Program-made: the position numbers and the translations under genes
Part shown: positions 44,050-54,076 of the stretch, one piece after another
Numbering within the stretch: position 1 is the first letter of the stretch
Layout: each line of letters begins with the position of its first letter
Source of the DNA: Toxorhynchites rutilus septentrionalis
Lineage: Eukaryota; Arthropoda; Insecta; Diptera; Culicidae
DNA: 64,000 nucleotides
Assembly: GCF_029784135.1 (NCBI RefSeq)
Contig: NC_073744.1
Location: 11,781,429 to 11,845,428, forward strand
Direction: 5' to 3'
The notes under the pieces: generated by a model
The model's input: the letters and a program-made list of their open reading frames with translations, nothing else
The model's database searches: none
Told to the model about the DNA's origin: nothing

Positions 44050-45230
44050 AGTGCAACGCAGTCTGTATCTGATCGTGATAGATTAGCAATGAACATTACC
44101 TTAGGCAGGTCTCGACGCGCATTTAGAAGTTGCTATCTCAAAAAATGGCGTCTTCTTTCGTAACTTGGCAGGTTAACGGAATCACTCCAGGGTAGTTTCC
44201 GAAGAGCAACGCGTACAAATCTCCTCTGGATGGACGCAATACGATTGACTGCATTATTGTAGAGCGGCGTCCAAACTACTGAGCAGTATTCGAATGTTGA
44301 GCGGACTGTTGAACAGTACTAGGATTTCCAACATGCAATGTCTCTGAAATCCTTTGCAAAGCGAAATATAAATCCAAACATGTTGTTTACAAGTGAGATG
44401 AGAGTCTATCATGAATCCCAAATCCTGGACAATAGACTCTCGATTTAGTGACTGCCCATGAAGAGAGTATGTAAAGCAGGTGGATGATTTCTTCCTACAG
44501 AAACTGATGACATAACAATTAGAAGCCTTCTGTATCATCATATTGTTTTGTCCAACTGTTGTCGAAGTAAATCTGCGTTTATGACAAAGTACTGCTTGAA
44601 AATGTCCGCATAAGATAGCTTCTTGCATTTGATTGAGAAGTGAATGTCATTCAAATATAGCAGAAATGCGAATTGATCGAGATGAATGCCTTGTGGTACA
44701 TCAGAAGATACAGAAAAAGTTTGAGAAACATGAACGCCTATTTTGACGGATATTTGACGACCCGTGAGGTAGGATCGAAGCCAGTTGAGAAGTGTACCAT
44801 GGAAGCCGAGCCGCTCTAGTTTGACAACAACAATCTTATGGTGGAAGGAGACCGGAGTCCTTAATTTGATCTTTCACGTCATTCCAGGAGCTTTTGGGCT
44901 TCTAAGCTTATGTTGAAGCCGATACTGAGGATTGCGATAGAGATGTTTGTTGAGCACCTTACACTGTTTGTTGATTCGTATGTATTTCTTCCTCGATTCT
45001 TCTGTTCGCAGTCAGCAAAACTCTCTCAAAGCAGCCCGCTTAGAGAGTTTTAGGTGCTTTAAACGTTGGTTGAACCATGGAGCGTGAATTAGTAAGAGCG
45101 GAATTTCTTTGGTACGAGCTGGTCGATTGCGTAACCAACAATATTTGTAAATATATTTGATGCAGCATTCACGTCACAACCACGCATTTCATCATCCCAT
45201 CCCAAGCGTTCATTCTACCGAAGTCAGCTT
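44050..45230 (-). pseudogene. Old CR1-like reverse transcriptase fragment
   Basis: Read on the minus strand in shifting frames, the order is that of ORF2. A linker resembling PWFNQRLKHLKLSKRAALRE lies near 45070-45010. LNWLRSYLTGRQISVKIG is near 44790-44735, followed by SSDVPQG. SLNRESIVQDLGFMIDSHL is near 44445-44390. VRSTFEYCSVVWTPLYNN and NRIASIQRRFVRVALRKLPW follow near 44300-44185. The catalytic ADD box is not readable because of a deletion after the PQG turn. It is distinct from, and more decayed than, the two other CR1 copies. Confidence 0.75.
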
Positions 45231-45845
45231 TCCAAAAGTCGTATGAAATGCTATCTGTCGCGTTCCGATAAGGAAAAGCCTGACACAATTTTAGCGATAC
45301 TTGTAGAGGTGGGTGGTGAGCAGGGCAGGATAGTCAGGAGACTATGAAGAAATTCACCTTTGTATTCAATCGAAAACGGGGTTTGGCTTCTTGCAGTAGT
45401 TTCTCCGTCAACATGACTCAACAGTCATTCGGGCGTTTAGTTGCTAGCTCACTCTACGACTCGACTATCACATTTCATTCTTCCCCGTCGAATGGGCTTC
45501 ATTGCATATCGAAGAGACCCCCTGCCCACCCAAAATGAATTCGTTTCTCTCTCTCGTGTGTCACGTATGCATGTATCGATGTTTTAGTTCACCGTGGTTT
45601 GCCATATACTACAGGTGAGCTAGATTTTGTTTGTATCGTTCACGAAAATGACTCACAAATATAAAATAGCGTGCAGTGTTGTGTTCAAAAACTGTGAAAA
45701 ATTTGTTAATTTTTTTTTATCCAACCCGTTTTTCTGTATGTTTTTTTTTCGCAAAATTGAATTCGGAAATAAAGCGAACTAAATTTTTGTTTAGAATTCC
45801 TCCCAAACTGCACGCTATTCAATAATGCTAATGCAAGGACCTTTA
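45231..45845. other. Unassigned interval left of the Helitron-like array
   Basis: No motif is recognised. Some AT-rich stretches contain T-runs. Confidence 0.35.
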
Positions 45846-46688
45846 TAGCATATAAATCTATATCTATCTTCTATCTATTTATATAAAAATGGATTCTGTC
45901 TGTCTGTCTGATTCTTATGGACTCGGAAACTACTAAACCGATCAAAATGAAAATTGGTATGTAGGGGTTTTTGGGGCCGGGGAAGGTTTTCGTGATAGTT
46001 TGAGACCTCTCCCCCCTCTCTAAGGGGGGGCTGCCATACAAATGAAACACAAATTTCTGCATTACTCGAGAATTAATCAAGCAAATGAAACCAAATTTGG
46101 CATGTGGAGGTTTTAGGATGCAATAAATGTTTCTATGGTGATAAGATACTCCTTCCCCCTCTCTTAGAGGGGGCTGCCATACAAATGAAACACAATTTTT
46201 TTGCATTACTCGGAAATTAATCAATCAAACGAAACCAAAGTTGGCATGTGAAAGTTTTAGGGTGCAATAAATGTTTCTATGATGGTTAGACAGTCCTTCC
46301 CCCACTCAAAGGGGGGGCTGCCATACAAATGAAACACAAATTTCTGCATTACTCGAGAATTAATCAAGCAAATGAAACCAAATTTGGCATGTGGAGGTTT
46401 TAGGATGCAATAAATGTTTCTAGGGTGTTAAGATACTCCTTCCCCCTCTCTTAGAGGGGGGTGCCGTACAAATGAAACACAAATTTTTGCATTACCCGAG
46501 AATTAATCAAGCAAATTAAACCAAATTAGGCATATGGAAACTTTAGGGTGCAATGAATGTTTCTATGGTGGTTAGATACCCCTCCCCCTCTCTTAGGGGT
46601 GGCTGCCATACAAATAAAACACAAATTTCTGCATTACTCGAGAATTAATCAAGTAAATGGGCGGGACGAAGTTTGCCGGGTTAGCTAG
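45846..46688 (+). mobile_element. Helitron-like array, unit 1 (type A)
   Basis: The 5' part reads TCTATCTATTTATATAAAAATGG followed by CTGTCTGTCTG, and the 3' end reads GGGCGGGACGAAGTTTGCCG then GGTTAGCTAG, with T next. A TC start, a CTAG end followed by T, and no inverted repeats or target duplication are Helitron hallmarks. Inside are four to five copies of a ~165-bp subrepeat with CTGCCATACAAATGAAACAC and GCATTACTCGAGAATTAATC, separated by C-rich/G-rich pairs (CCCCCTCTCTTAGAGGGGG) that can form hairpins. No Rep/helicase is encoded. Confidence 0.7.
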
Positions 46689-47532
46689 TAGCATATAAAT
46701 CTATATCTATCTTCTATCTATTTATATAAAAATGGATTTCTGTCTGTCTGTCTGATTTTTATGGACTCGAAAACGACTAAACCGATCAACATGAAAATTT
46801 GTATGCAGGGGTTTTTGGGGCCGGGGAAGGTTTTCGTGATAGTTTGAGACCCCTCCCCCCTCTCTAAGGGGGGGCTACCATACAAATGAAACACAAATTT
46901 CTGCATTACTCGAGAATTAATCAAGCAAATGAAACCAAATTTGGCATGTGGAGGTTTTAGGATGCAATAAATGTTTCTATGGTGATAAGATACTCCTTCC
47001 CCCTCTCTTAGAGGGGGCTGCCATACAAATGAAACACAATTTTTTTGCATTACTCGGAAATTAATCAATCAAACGAAACCAAAGTTGGCATGTGAAAGTT
47101 TTAGGGTGCAATAAATGTTTCTATGATGGTTAGACAGTCCTTCCCCCACTCAAAGGGGGGGCTGCCATACAAATGAAACACAAATTTCTGCATTACTCGA
47201 GAATTAATCAAGCAAATGAAACCAAATTTGGCATGTGGAGGTTTTAGGATGCAATAAATGTTTCTAGGGTGTTAAGATACTCCTTCCCCCTCTCTTAGAG
47301 GGGGGTGCCGTACAAATGAAACACAAATTTTTGCATTACCCGAGAATTAATCAAGCAAATTAAACCAAATTAGGCATATGGAAACTTTAGGGTGCAATGA
47401 ATGTTTCTATGGTGGTTAGATACCCCTCCCCCTCTCTTAGGGGTGGCTGCCATACAAATAAAACACAAATTTCTGCATTACTCGAGAATTAATCAAGTAA
47501 ATGGGCGGGACGAAGTTTGCCGGGTTAGCTAG
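46689..47532 (+). mobile_element. Helitron-like array, unit 2 (hybrid B/A)
   Basis: It is 844 bp and follows unit 1 directly. Its first ~190 bp carry the variants of unit 3 (GGATTTCTGTC, CGAAAACGACTAAACCGATC, TTTGTATGCAGG, GGGGCTACCATAC). From about 46941 onward it carries the variants of unit 1 (AATTTGGCATGTGGAGG and all later differences). This is the pattern left by unequal crossing-over between units 1 and 3. Confidence 0.75.
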
Positions 47533-48331
47533 TAGCATATAAATCTATATCTATCTTCTATCTATTTATATAAAAATGGATTTCTGTCTGTCTGTCTGAT
47601 TTTTATGGACTCGAAAACGACTAAACCGATCAACATGAAAATTTGTATGCAGGGGTTTTTGGGGCCGGGGAAGGTTTTCGTGATAGTTTGAGACCCCTCC
47701 CCCCTCTCTAAGGGGGGGCTACCATACAAATGAAACACAAATTTCTGCATTACTCGAGAATTAATCAAGCAAATGAAACCAAATTTTGCATGTGAAGGTT
47801 TTAGGGTGCAATAAATGTTTCTATGATGATTAGACTCTCCGCCCCACTCTCTAAGGGGAGGGGGGCTGCCATACAAATGAAACATAAATTTCTGCATTAC
47901 TCGCGACATAATCAGTAAATTGAGCCAAATTCGGCATGTGAAGATTTTAGGGGGCACGAAACGTTTCTGTGGTGAAAAGACACTCCTCCCCCCTCTCTAA
48001 GGGGTGAAGAGGGGAGGTGTCTGTCTTTATTCTATCATATTTTCTGTATCAAACATTTATTCCATGTAACGGAGAAACATGTTATTTGCAAGTTGTTGAA
48101 AAATCTTGAACGAGAATTGTGTCTGAAAATAATCTGATATTATAATGATGAGTTTTGGTAGAAGTACTAGGAATTTTTTAGTAAAACAACGGGGTCGATT
48201 AGAAGATCTATCAATGAGCAGTTCTGCGATTGGACTCATGAACTTGCGCTTAGTAAGAAAACGTGAATGTTTGAAAGTATTGATAACACAAAACAAATTT
48301 TGGGCGGGACGAAGTTTGCCGGGTCAGCTAG
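47533..48331 (+). mobile_element. Helitron-like array, unit 3 (type B, chimeric 3' half)
   Basis: The first ~250 bp are the same as in unit 2. After two subrepeats it switches near 48020 to a sequence found again at 49653-49925 (TTTATTCTATCATATTTTCT, GAGAACATGTTATTTG or close, GGTAGAAGTACTAGGAATTT, TGAACTTGCGCTTAGTAAG). It ends GGGTCAGCTAG followed by T. Unit 3 is therefore a mosaic of two related element types. Confidence 0.7.
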
Positions 48332-48710
48332 TCTATATATAAAAATGGAATGTTGTCTGTCTGTCTTTCTGTCTTTCTGTCTTTCTGTCTTTCTGTCTTT
48401 CTGTATGTCTGATTCTTATGGACTCGAAAACTACTGAACCGATCAGCATGAAAATTGGTATGTAGGGGTTTTTGGGGTCGGGGAATGTTCTTGTGATAGT
48501 GCGAGACTCATCACCCCTCTCTAATGGGGGGCTGCCATAAAAAATGAAACACAAATTTCTGCATAACTCGAAAACTATCGAGGGGCGGAATCCAATTTGG
48601 GAAGTGAGGGTTTTTGGGTACGAGAAATGTTTCTAGGATGGTATGACACCCCTCCCTCCTCTGGAACAGAGGGGGAGGGGGTTCCAAAAAATTAAAACAC
48701 ATATTTCATT
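48332..48710 (+). mobile_element. Helitron-like array, unit 4 (5' portion)
   Basis: Starts TCTATATATAAAAATGGAAT immediately after unit 3's CTAG. It has an expanded CTGT/CTTT run (48355-48410) and two subrepeats with C-rich/G-rich pairs. Similarity to the other units ends near 48710 and no matching 3' end follows. Confidence 0.6.
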
Positions 48711-49575
48711 CAAACATATTCCAACCAAACATGACACTTGAAATTTTTCGGAAAACTCTGAAGAAGATGGAAAAATTCAATTCCCATATGTTCTACAATT
48801 TAATAGTGACAAGCGTTGTTAGTCTGTTTGATGTTTGCGCTAACGAAGTTGACCTTTCTCGCGTAACTTTTGAAAAGGTCCTATGTAACATTCACATCAA
48901 CTCGAGAAAAACGGAGTTGAAGATCGGAATATGGTTCCGCGAATTGTTTCAAAAGGAATCGATCTTTATCACTACTTTTACCACTAGCAGTCAATAATAA
49001 CTCTGAAAAATCAATCGTAACTGTTGTCATGTGATTTTAGTTAGAAATTCAAGCCTTCGAGCGAAAAATGTTACATTGGACGTTTTGACTGCCCGCTTTG
49101 TACATTGGACAAATAACGTTGCACGATGAGAATCTGAAAATAACTACTAAACAACGATCCAAATACTTGCATTTCGTGCTAAAAGCAGATCATTATTGTT
49201 ATAACTCGTTGAATTGAACTAAAAACGATATCAACACTCGAAAATAACAAAAACTCAAAATGACCGAAGTGCGATTTCGTGTTGTATTGGTTGCTTTGTT
49301 ACTTCGGATGTATCGAGCGTCAGAGGAAAGTGGAGTCCGAAGTAACAGTTTGAGTGCTTAAAATTCGAATCTGTACATTGGTCATTTTTTGTATCGGCGA
49401 TAAAAAGGTGAAAAGGATAGATACTTGAACGATTGTTTTCTCAATGCATTAAATGATTGATAACTAATAGTGTGCATCCATTAACTCGATTTGTTTACAT
49501 TTGTTACTTAGGACGTTTTCAAAGGTTACGCGAGCTTTGTTCGAAAGTGTGACAAAACGCACACCTATAGCTTCT
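48711..49575. other. Unassigned interval within the Helitron-like cluster
   Basis: It may be host DNA or the interior of unit 4. There is no Rep/helicase motif and no repeat of other parts of the window. Confidence 0.35.
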
Positions 49576-49958
49576 TCTATCTATATAAATAAAAATGGGT
49601 CGCCGAATGTGTTGATAAGAGCAAAACTCGAGGAAGGAATTGTCCGATTTAGGGCTGTCTTTATTCTATCATATTTTCTGTATCAAACATGTATTCCATG
49701 TAACGGAGAAACATGTTATTTGCTAGTGGTTAGATAATCTTGAGAGAGAATTGTGTCTGAAAATAATCCCCTAATAATAATATTATAATGACGAGTTTTG
49801 GTAGAAGTACTAGGAATTTTATAGTAATAGGTAATTTTAAAGGGTAGATTAGAAGATCAATCAATGAACAGTTCTGCGATTGGACCCATGAACATGCGCT
49901 TAGTAAGAAAACGTGAATGTGATAACGAAAAGTTAACGAAGTTTGCCGGGTCAACTAG
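49576..49958 (+). mobile_element. Short non-autonomous Helitron-like element
   Basis: Starts TCTATCTATATAAATAAAAATGG, continues with AAACTCGAGGAAGGAATTG and GATTTAGGGCTGTC, and ends GTTTGCCGGGTCAACTAG followed by T. It is 383 bp with no inverted repeats and no duplication. Its 3' 280 bp correspond to the 3' half of unit 3. Confidence 0.68.
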
Positions 49959-50167
49959 TATATAAATAAAAACGTAAAGAAAACACAGCAGCTCGACTTC
50001 GTAGTAGTTTTGTCATGATCATGTTCTTCGACCCGTTCCGATGCAACAATCTCCTAACTTTGTTAATGTTTTTCTGGTAATGTTTTGTAATGTTGATGTT
50101 GTTTTCTAAAATACTGGAAACATACAATGAGTGTTTTTGTATATCATCGTTTTATGAAGAGGGGAGT

Positions 50168-50224
50168 TTTTTTTTCTTTCTTTATTAAAGAGATTTTCAG
50201 CCAAAGTCTGGTTCATATATAATA
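50168..50224 (-). mobile_element. 57-bp LINE 3' tail with exact 11-bp target duplication
   Basis: TTTTTTTTCTTTCTTTATTA opens the insertion, with GAGATTTTCAGCCAAAGTCT inside. AAGAGGGGAGT flanks it at 50157-50167 and 50225-50235. Reversed, it ends in an A-tail. It is a different LINE family from the one at 1-2440. Confidence 0.8.
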
Positions 50225-50319
50225 AAGAGGGGAGTGATCTGCAGCACTTTTGCAGAATATAAATCTCATTGTTATTAGGCATTCGCTAACAAGTTGTACT
50301 CGTGTTCTGTTGAACTTTT

Positions 50320-51277
50320 TTGACGTAGGACTAAGTCTTTCATTTCTGTACCGGGGTGTAAGTTCAAAGTTTCGAAAAAGAGAGAGTGACGCTGGACTGC
50401 AAGGTTTTGAACGTTAATACCTCTTTACCGGCTGAATGGAGTGGTATTATAATCACTTCATCCGGAAGATAAAATGTCAACGAATTAAATGATTGTCACT
50501 TATTGGTCCAAAATTCATTAAGATAGCTTAAAAATTGCTTTGAAAGCAAGCTATTGAAATCATAACAATCTAGCTCATTGATTTTTTTCCAATTCATTCA
50601 TTTGTAAGGCTCAATCGCATGAGCTTTGGGGAGCCACTAATTCATGATTTGTTTATACAGAATTTCAACTTAAAACTATGTTTAGTAGGTTTCGACCGAT
50701 TGCTCGTGGTTTACTCGAACAACTCGAACAACTAGCTCATTGATGATGATTGGTGATCGCAATGTGTTCCCGAACACGGACGCAAAATCTAGGCACCTTG
50801 AGAAATCGTCATAGCGAATACATGCAAGGCGTGAGTACTTTCACTCGCATCAGTTTCTGTTCTGCTTTCGCAAGGAACAGTCATGAAAAATTGCCACATC
50901 ACGATAAAAACGAAATGAATGTTATGCAAGGTTATATAGACTTCATTTCGTTTTCACCGTGAAATGGCACCCTCAGTTTCTATTCTGCGCATGGAGTGGA
51001 GTACGGAGTATGGAAAAATCTCGTGTCATTCTCACGAAAACAAAAATGAATCATGTATCAAACATCATCAGTTGTTTTTACAAGGCCACTCAAATTGCAT
51101 CGGTTCGTTTCTGGACCACCGACAAGTTCGAAAGAGTCGAATTTTTTTTGTAAATAACAATTTCATACTTATACTCATCCATCCACACACTAACAAGAAA
51201 AACTTTCAGCAATCTTTCAGAATATTAATTCATTCATGCATTAAGAATTGATTCAGATCCAATTTCAAATAAATGAT
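50320..51277 (-). mobile_element. Family X element, copy 7, main part
   Basis: Begins TTGACGTAGGACTAAGTCTT with the conserved block (ACCGGGGTGTAAGTTCAAAG). Its interior matches X copy 4 (GCAAGGTTATATAGACTTCA, TTTCTATTCTGCGCATGGAG, AAGAATTGATTCAGAT). It breaks off at AAATGATT where the CR1 insertion begins and resumes at 53709. Confidence 0.75.
50959..51153 (+). other. 64-codon open frame in X copy 7, counterpart of 22235-22516
   Basis: Reads MKWHPQFLFCAWSGVRSMEK and onward, and aligns with the X copy 4 frame with a 3-codon insertion. It stops at the ATTTTTTTTG run (about 51150), where copy 4 stays open. Function unknown. Confidence 0.28.
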
Positions 51278-53708
51278 TTTTTTTATTATTATTATTATTA
51301 TTATTTATTATCTATTCATCTGACTTTTTGTTGTCTTAATGAATTAAGATGGGGGAAAAACAAATAGAGAAGGCCAAAACCCCATATCCTTTCATTTACA
51401 TGCAAAACATATATAAGTATAAAAAAGTAGCACATTTTGAACACAACAAATATAAAAAAGTAAATAATAATAGGCGTCAACTGTGGTCAAATCATAAAAA
51501 AAAAATAACAAAAAACTGATTGGGAACTGGGCCCTTATCCATAGTTAATGTCGTTGTCAGTGGTTCATCCTATTCAGTTCTGTGAGTCTGTGTTTGAATG
51601 CGGACGCAGTAGAGCCAAAATCAAAGTGAGCGAAAGCTTCATTGAAACTTGCCGACATGAATCGCACAGGGTCATGGAGGCCGTACAAAGTATTTCGGGG
51701 CTCAAGAAGCAGAAAGTTTCGTTGGCGAAGCAGTCGTTCAGGGGCGTAGATGTGAGGCTGTCCTAATAATTCCGGTGCGTCAGCTTCTCCGTTGAAAATT
51801 TTTGCAACAAACACAGCTTGGTCAATACTCCTTCTCTGTTCCAGTGTCTGCAGTCCCAGCAATCTGCATCGATCTTCGTATCGGGGAAGGTTCAATGCAT
51901 CTCGCCACGGAAGACGTCGGAGGGCATATCTAACGAATTTCCTCGACTCTTGCGGTCCAAGTTGACTGGTATGGGCACCAAACTACAGAGTTAAATTCCA
52001 GAATCGATCGCACCAGAGTGCAGTATAGAGACCGGAGGCAAAGTGGGTCGTTAAACTCTTGGGATATTTTAAACATGAATCCCAGCTGGCGGTTAGCTCT
52101 AGAAATAATGTCGTTGTAGTGTGATCGGAAGGTGAATGCTGAGTCTAGGATGATCCCGAGATCATGAACTTGATATACACGATCGAGAGACTGTCCGTCA
52201 ATTGCGTAATCGTACTCTGTCGGATTGAGCTTGCGGTGGAACGTGATAACGTTGCATTTATGAATGCTTAGCGTAAGCATGTTCCGTGTACACCATTCAG
52301 TGAAACGATTCAGCAGCCGTTGTAAAGCGTAACAGTCCTCAATACTCCTCATGACCATGTAGATTTTGACGTCGTCAGCGTAAAACAGTCGATAGCCGGG
52401 GCGTAGTATGACAGATAGCTCATTAATAAATATTGAAAATAGCAAGGAACCCAGATTGCTCCCTTGTGGCACGCCAGATAAATTCGAGAAATGTTCCGAA
52501 GTTACCGACCCAATGCTAACAGTGAGCCTACGATTTAAGAGGTATGATTTGAACCAGCTGATAATATCCGCGGAGAAACCGATTCTCCCTATTCGTCCCA
52601 ACAGTATTCCATGATCAACTTTATCGAAGGCAGATTTCAAGTCTGTGTAGACGGTGTCGACTTGGGCACCAGCATCAATGTTTTTTATACAAATAGAGGC
52701 GAACTGAACTAGGTTCGTGGTAGTTGACCTTTTCGGATAAAACCCGTGCTGATCCATGGCAATGTAATTCTTGCAAGAGTCGAAAAGTAGGTCGTTCATA
52801 AGAATTTCGAAAACCTTGGAACAGGCGCAACGCGAAGTTATTCCTCTGTAGTTCTCAACATTCTGCCGATTCCCTTTTTTAAACACAGGAATCATGATAG
52901 ACGTCTTCCAGCTTGTGGGAAAACAGCGTTGCCTTAATGACAGATTAAAGATGGACGTGAGTGGAGAAACCAACTCGTCACAACATTTTTTAAGGATGTA
53001 GGTAGGTAGTCCATCAGGACTGGATATTGAACATCTCAATTTGTTTATGGCGAATTTCACTTGATTCGGTGTGATGTCGAGGTTTCCCAGATGGCACACG
53101 TCTCTTGGTGTATCTCTACAAGCGTCCAAGATTCTTGACAAAATCGTGTCGTTGAATGCGCTTTTGAAGTGAGTTGCAAACAATCTACATTTTTCTGCAG
53201 TTGAATGAACAACCTCGTTGCCCAGAAACATTTCCGCGGGCAACCCATTGTTATCCTTCCGTTTTGACTTCACGAATTTCCAAAAATGTGCAGGGTGTCT
53301 ACGTAAATCTTCTTGAGTCCGTATGCTGTAGCGTTTGTATAAATAGCGGTTATATATTCGGTAACTGTCACTAGCCCGCGCGAAATGTTGCTTGGTATAT
53401 AAGCACCGGGATCGGCAATAAACTCGAAGCGCCTTCGATCTTAGACATTTTAGATGTCTTAGGTGTGCATTTCCCCAGGGTGGCTTAGGAGACGGTCTGC
53501 GCAGTGGGATGAAATCAACCAAATGACTTTTAAGCAAGCTTGTAAAGCAATCAACTGCAACGTTTATATCGTCAGCGGATTCTAAGAAATGCCAATCAGT
53601 TTGGCGAAGGGCTTCTAGTAAGCCTTCAGTATTGGTTCGATGAAAGTCAAGTCCAGGTTCATCCAGAATGTTTTCAAGTACGATGGACTGTGATAGACTA
53701 ACTGACTA
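51278..53708 (-). mobile_element. CR1-like LINE, 5'-truncated, inserted in X copy 7
   Basis: The 3' end is an (ATT)n run (51281-51310), the short microsatellite tail usual for CR1-like elements. The 5' end lies within the endonuclease domain at about 53700. X sequence on both sides joins to one interrupted copy: AAATAAATGATT on the left and AATTACCG on the right correspond to the continuous AATCATTTATT in copy 4. About 20 bp of X next to the right junction is missing. Confidence 0.82.
51557..53690 (-). pseudogene. CR1 ORF2 fragment: endonuclease end and reverse transcriptase
   Basis: From about 53690 the end of the endonuclease and the linker can be read (ESADDINVAVDCFTSLLKSH, PRPPWGNAHL-like residues, HPAHFWKFVKSKRKDN). 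RT motifs follow: SSPDGLPTYILKKC, NYRGITSRCACSKVFE, VYTDLKSAFDKVDH (first Asp), SGVPQGSNLGSLLFSIFINE and RLFYADDVKIY (YADD box). The thumb has YQVHDLGIILDSAFTF and ILEFNSVVWCPYQST. One frameshift near 51925 separates the last 112 codons (NLPRYEDRCRLLGLQTLEQR to the stop at 51557). One indel in two kilobases makes this a fairly young copy. It belongs to a different subfamily from the element at 12-15.9 kb, as motif residues differ throughout. Confidence 0.87.
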
Positions 53709-53757
53709 ATTACCGTCTACCTTGCGGTTATATCACAGATATAACCCACTTCTTGTT
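53709..53757 (-). mobile_element. Family X element, copy 7, terminal part
   Basis: TTACCGTCTACCTTGCGGTT, ATATCACAGATATAACCCAC and TTCTTG are the reversed hairpin terminus as in copy 4, lacking the ACGTAGGACT motif, which is deleted at the junction. Confidence 0.75.
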
Positions 53758-53883
53758 TTTTATTCAATTGAGAATTAGTTTATTCTTCCAAACCAGAAAT
53801 GAGTGCATTAGCCCTGCTGATAGCGTGACATAAAATTCTTGTGTTTCAATCGATCCATTTATTATGAATCTGCAAAAAATACA

Positions 53884-54076
53884 TGGTGGGACAGTTATGC
53901 CTAGAATATCAACATGGGACAATTGAGCGTGATGTTGTTTTTTTCAAAAGCTGGGAAAAAACAATAACTTTTTTTTCGTGTTTTTCCGGAAGATTAGGCA
54001 TAAAAACATCGTTTTATGAAAAAAGGGAAAATAGTCAAAAAGTAACACGGGACAACTATGCGTAGAACGGCAGTAT
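53884..54076. mobile_element. Relative of the 83-bp palindromic element
   Basis: GGGACAACTATGCGTAGAAC then GGCAGTATA at 54048-54076 matches the end of the mini-element at 31901-31983. A decayed GGGACAGTTATGCCTAGAA near 53888 may be a partner. There is no readable gene between them. Confidence 0.4.

Noticed and set aside
45846..48331. Regular repeats in 45.8-48.3 kb as a CRISPR array
   Set aside because: Units are ~165 bp and ~844 bp without short unique spacers, in a eukaryotic transposon context.
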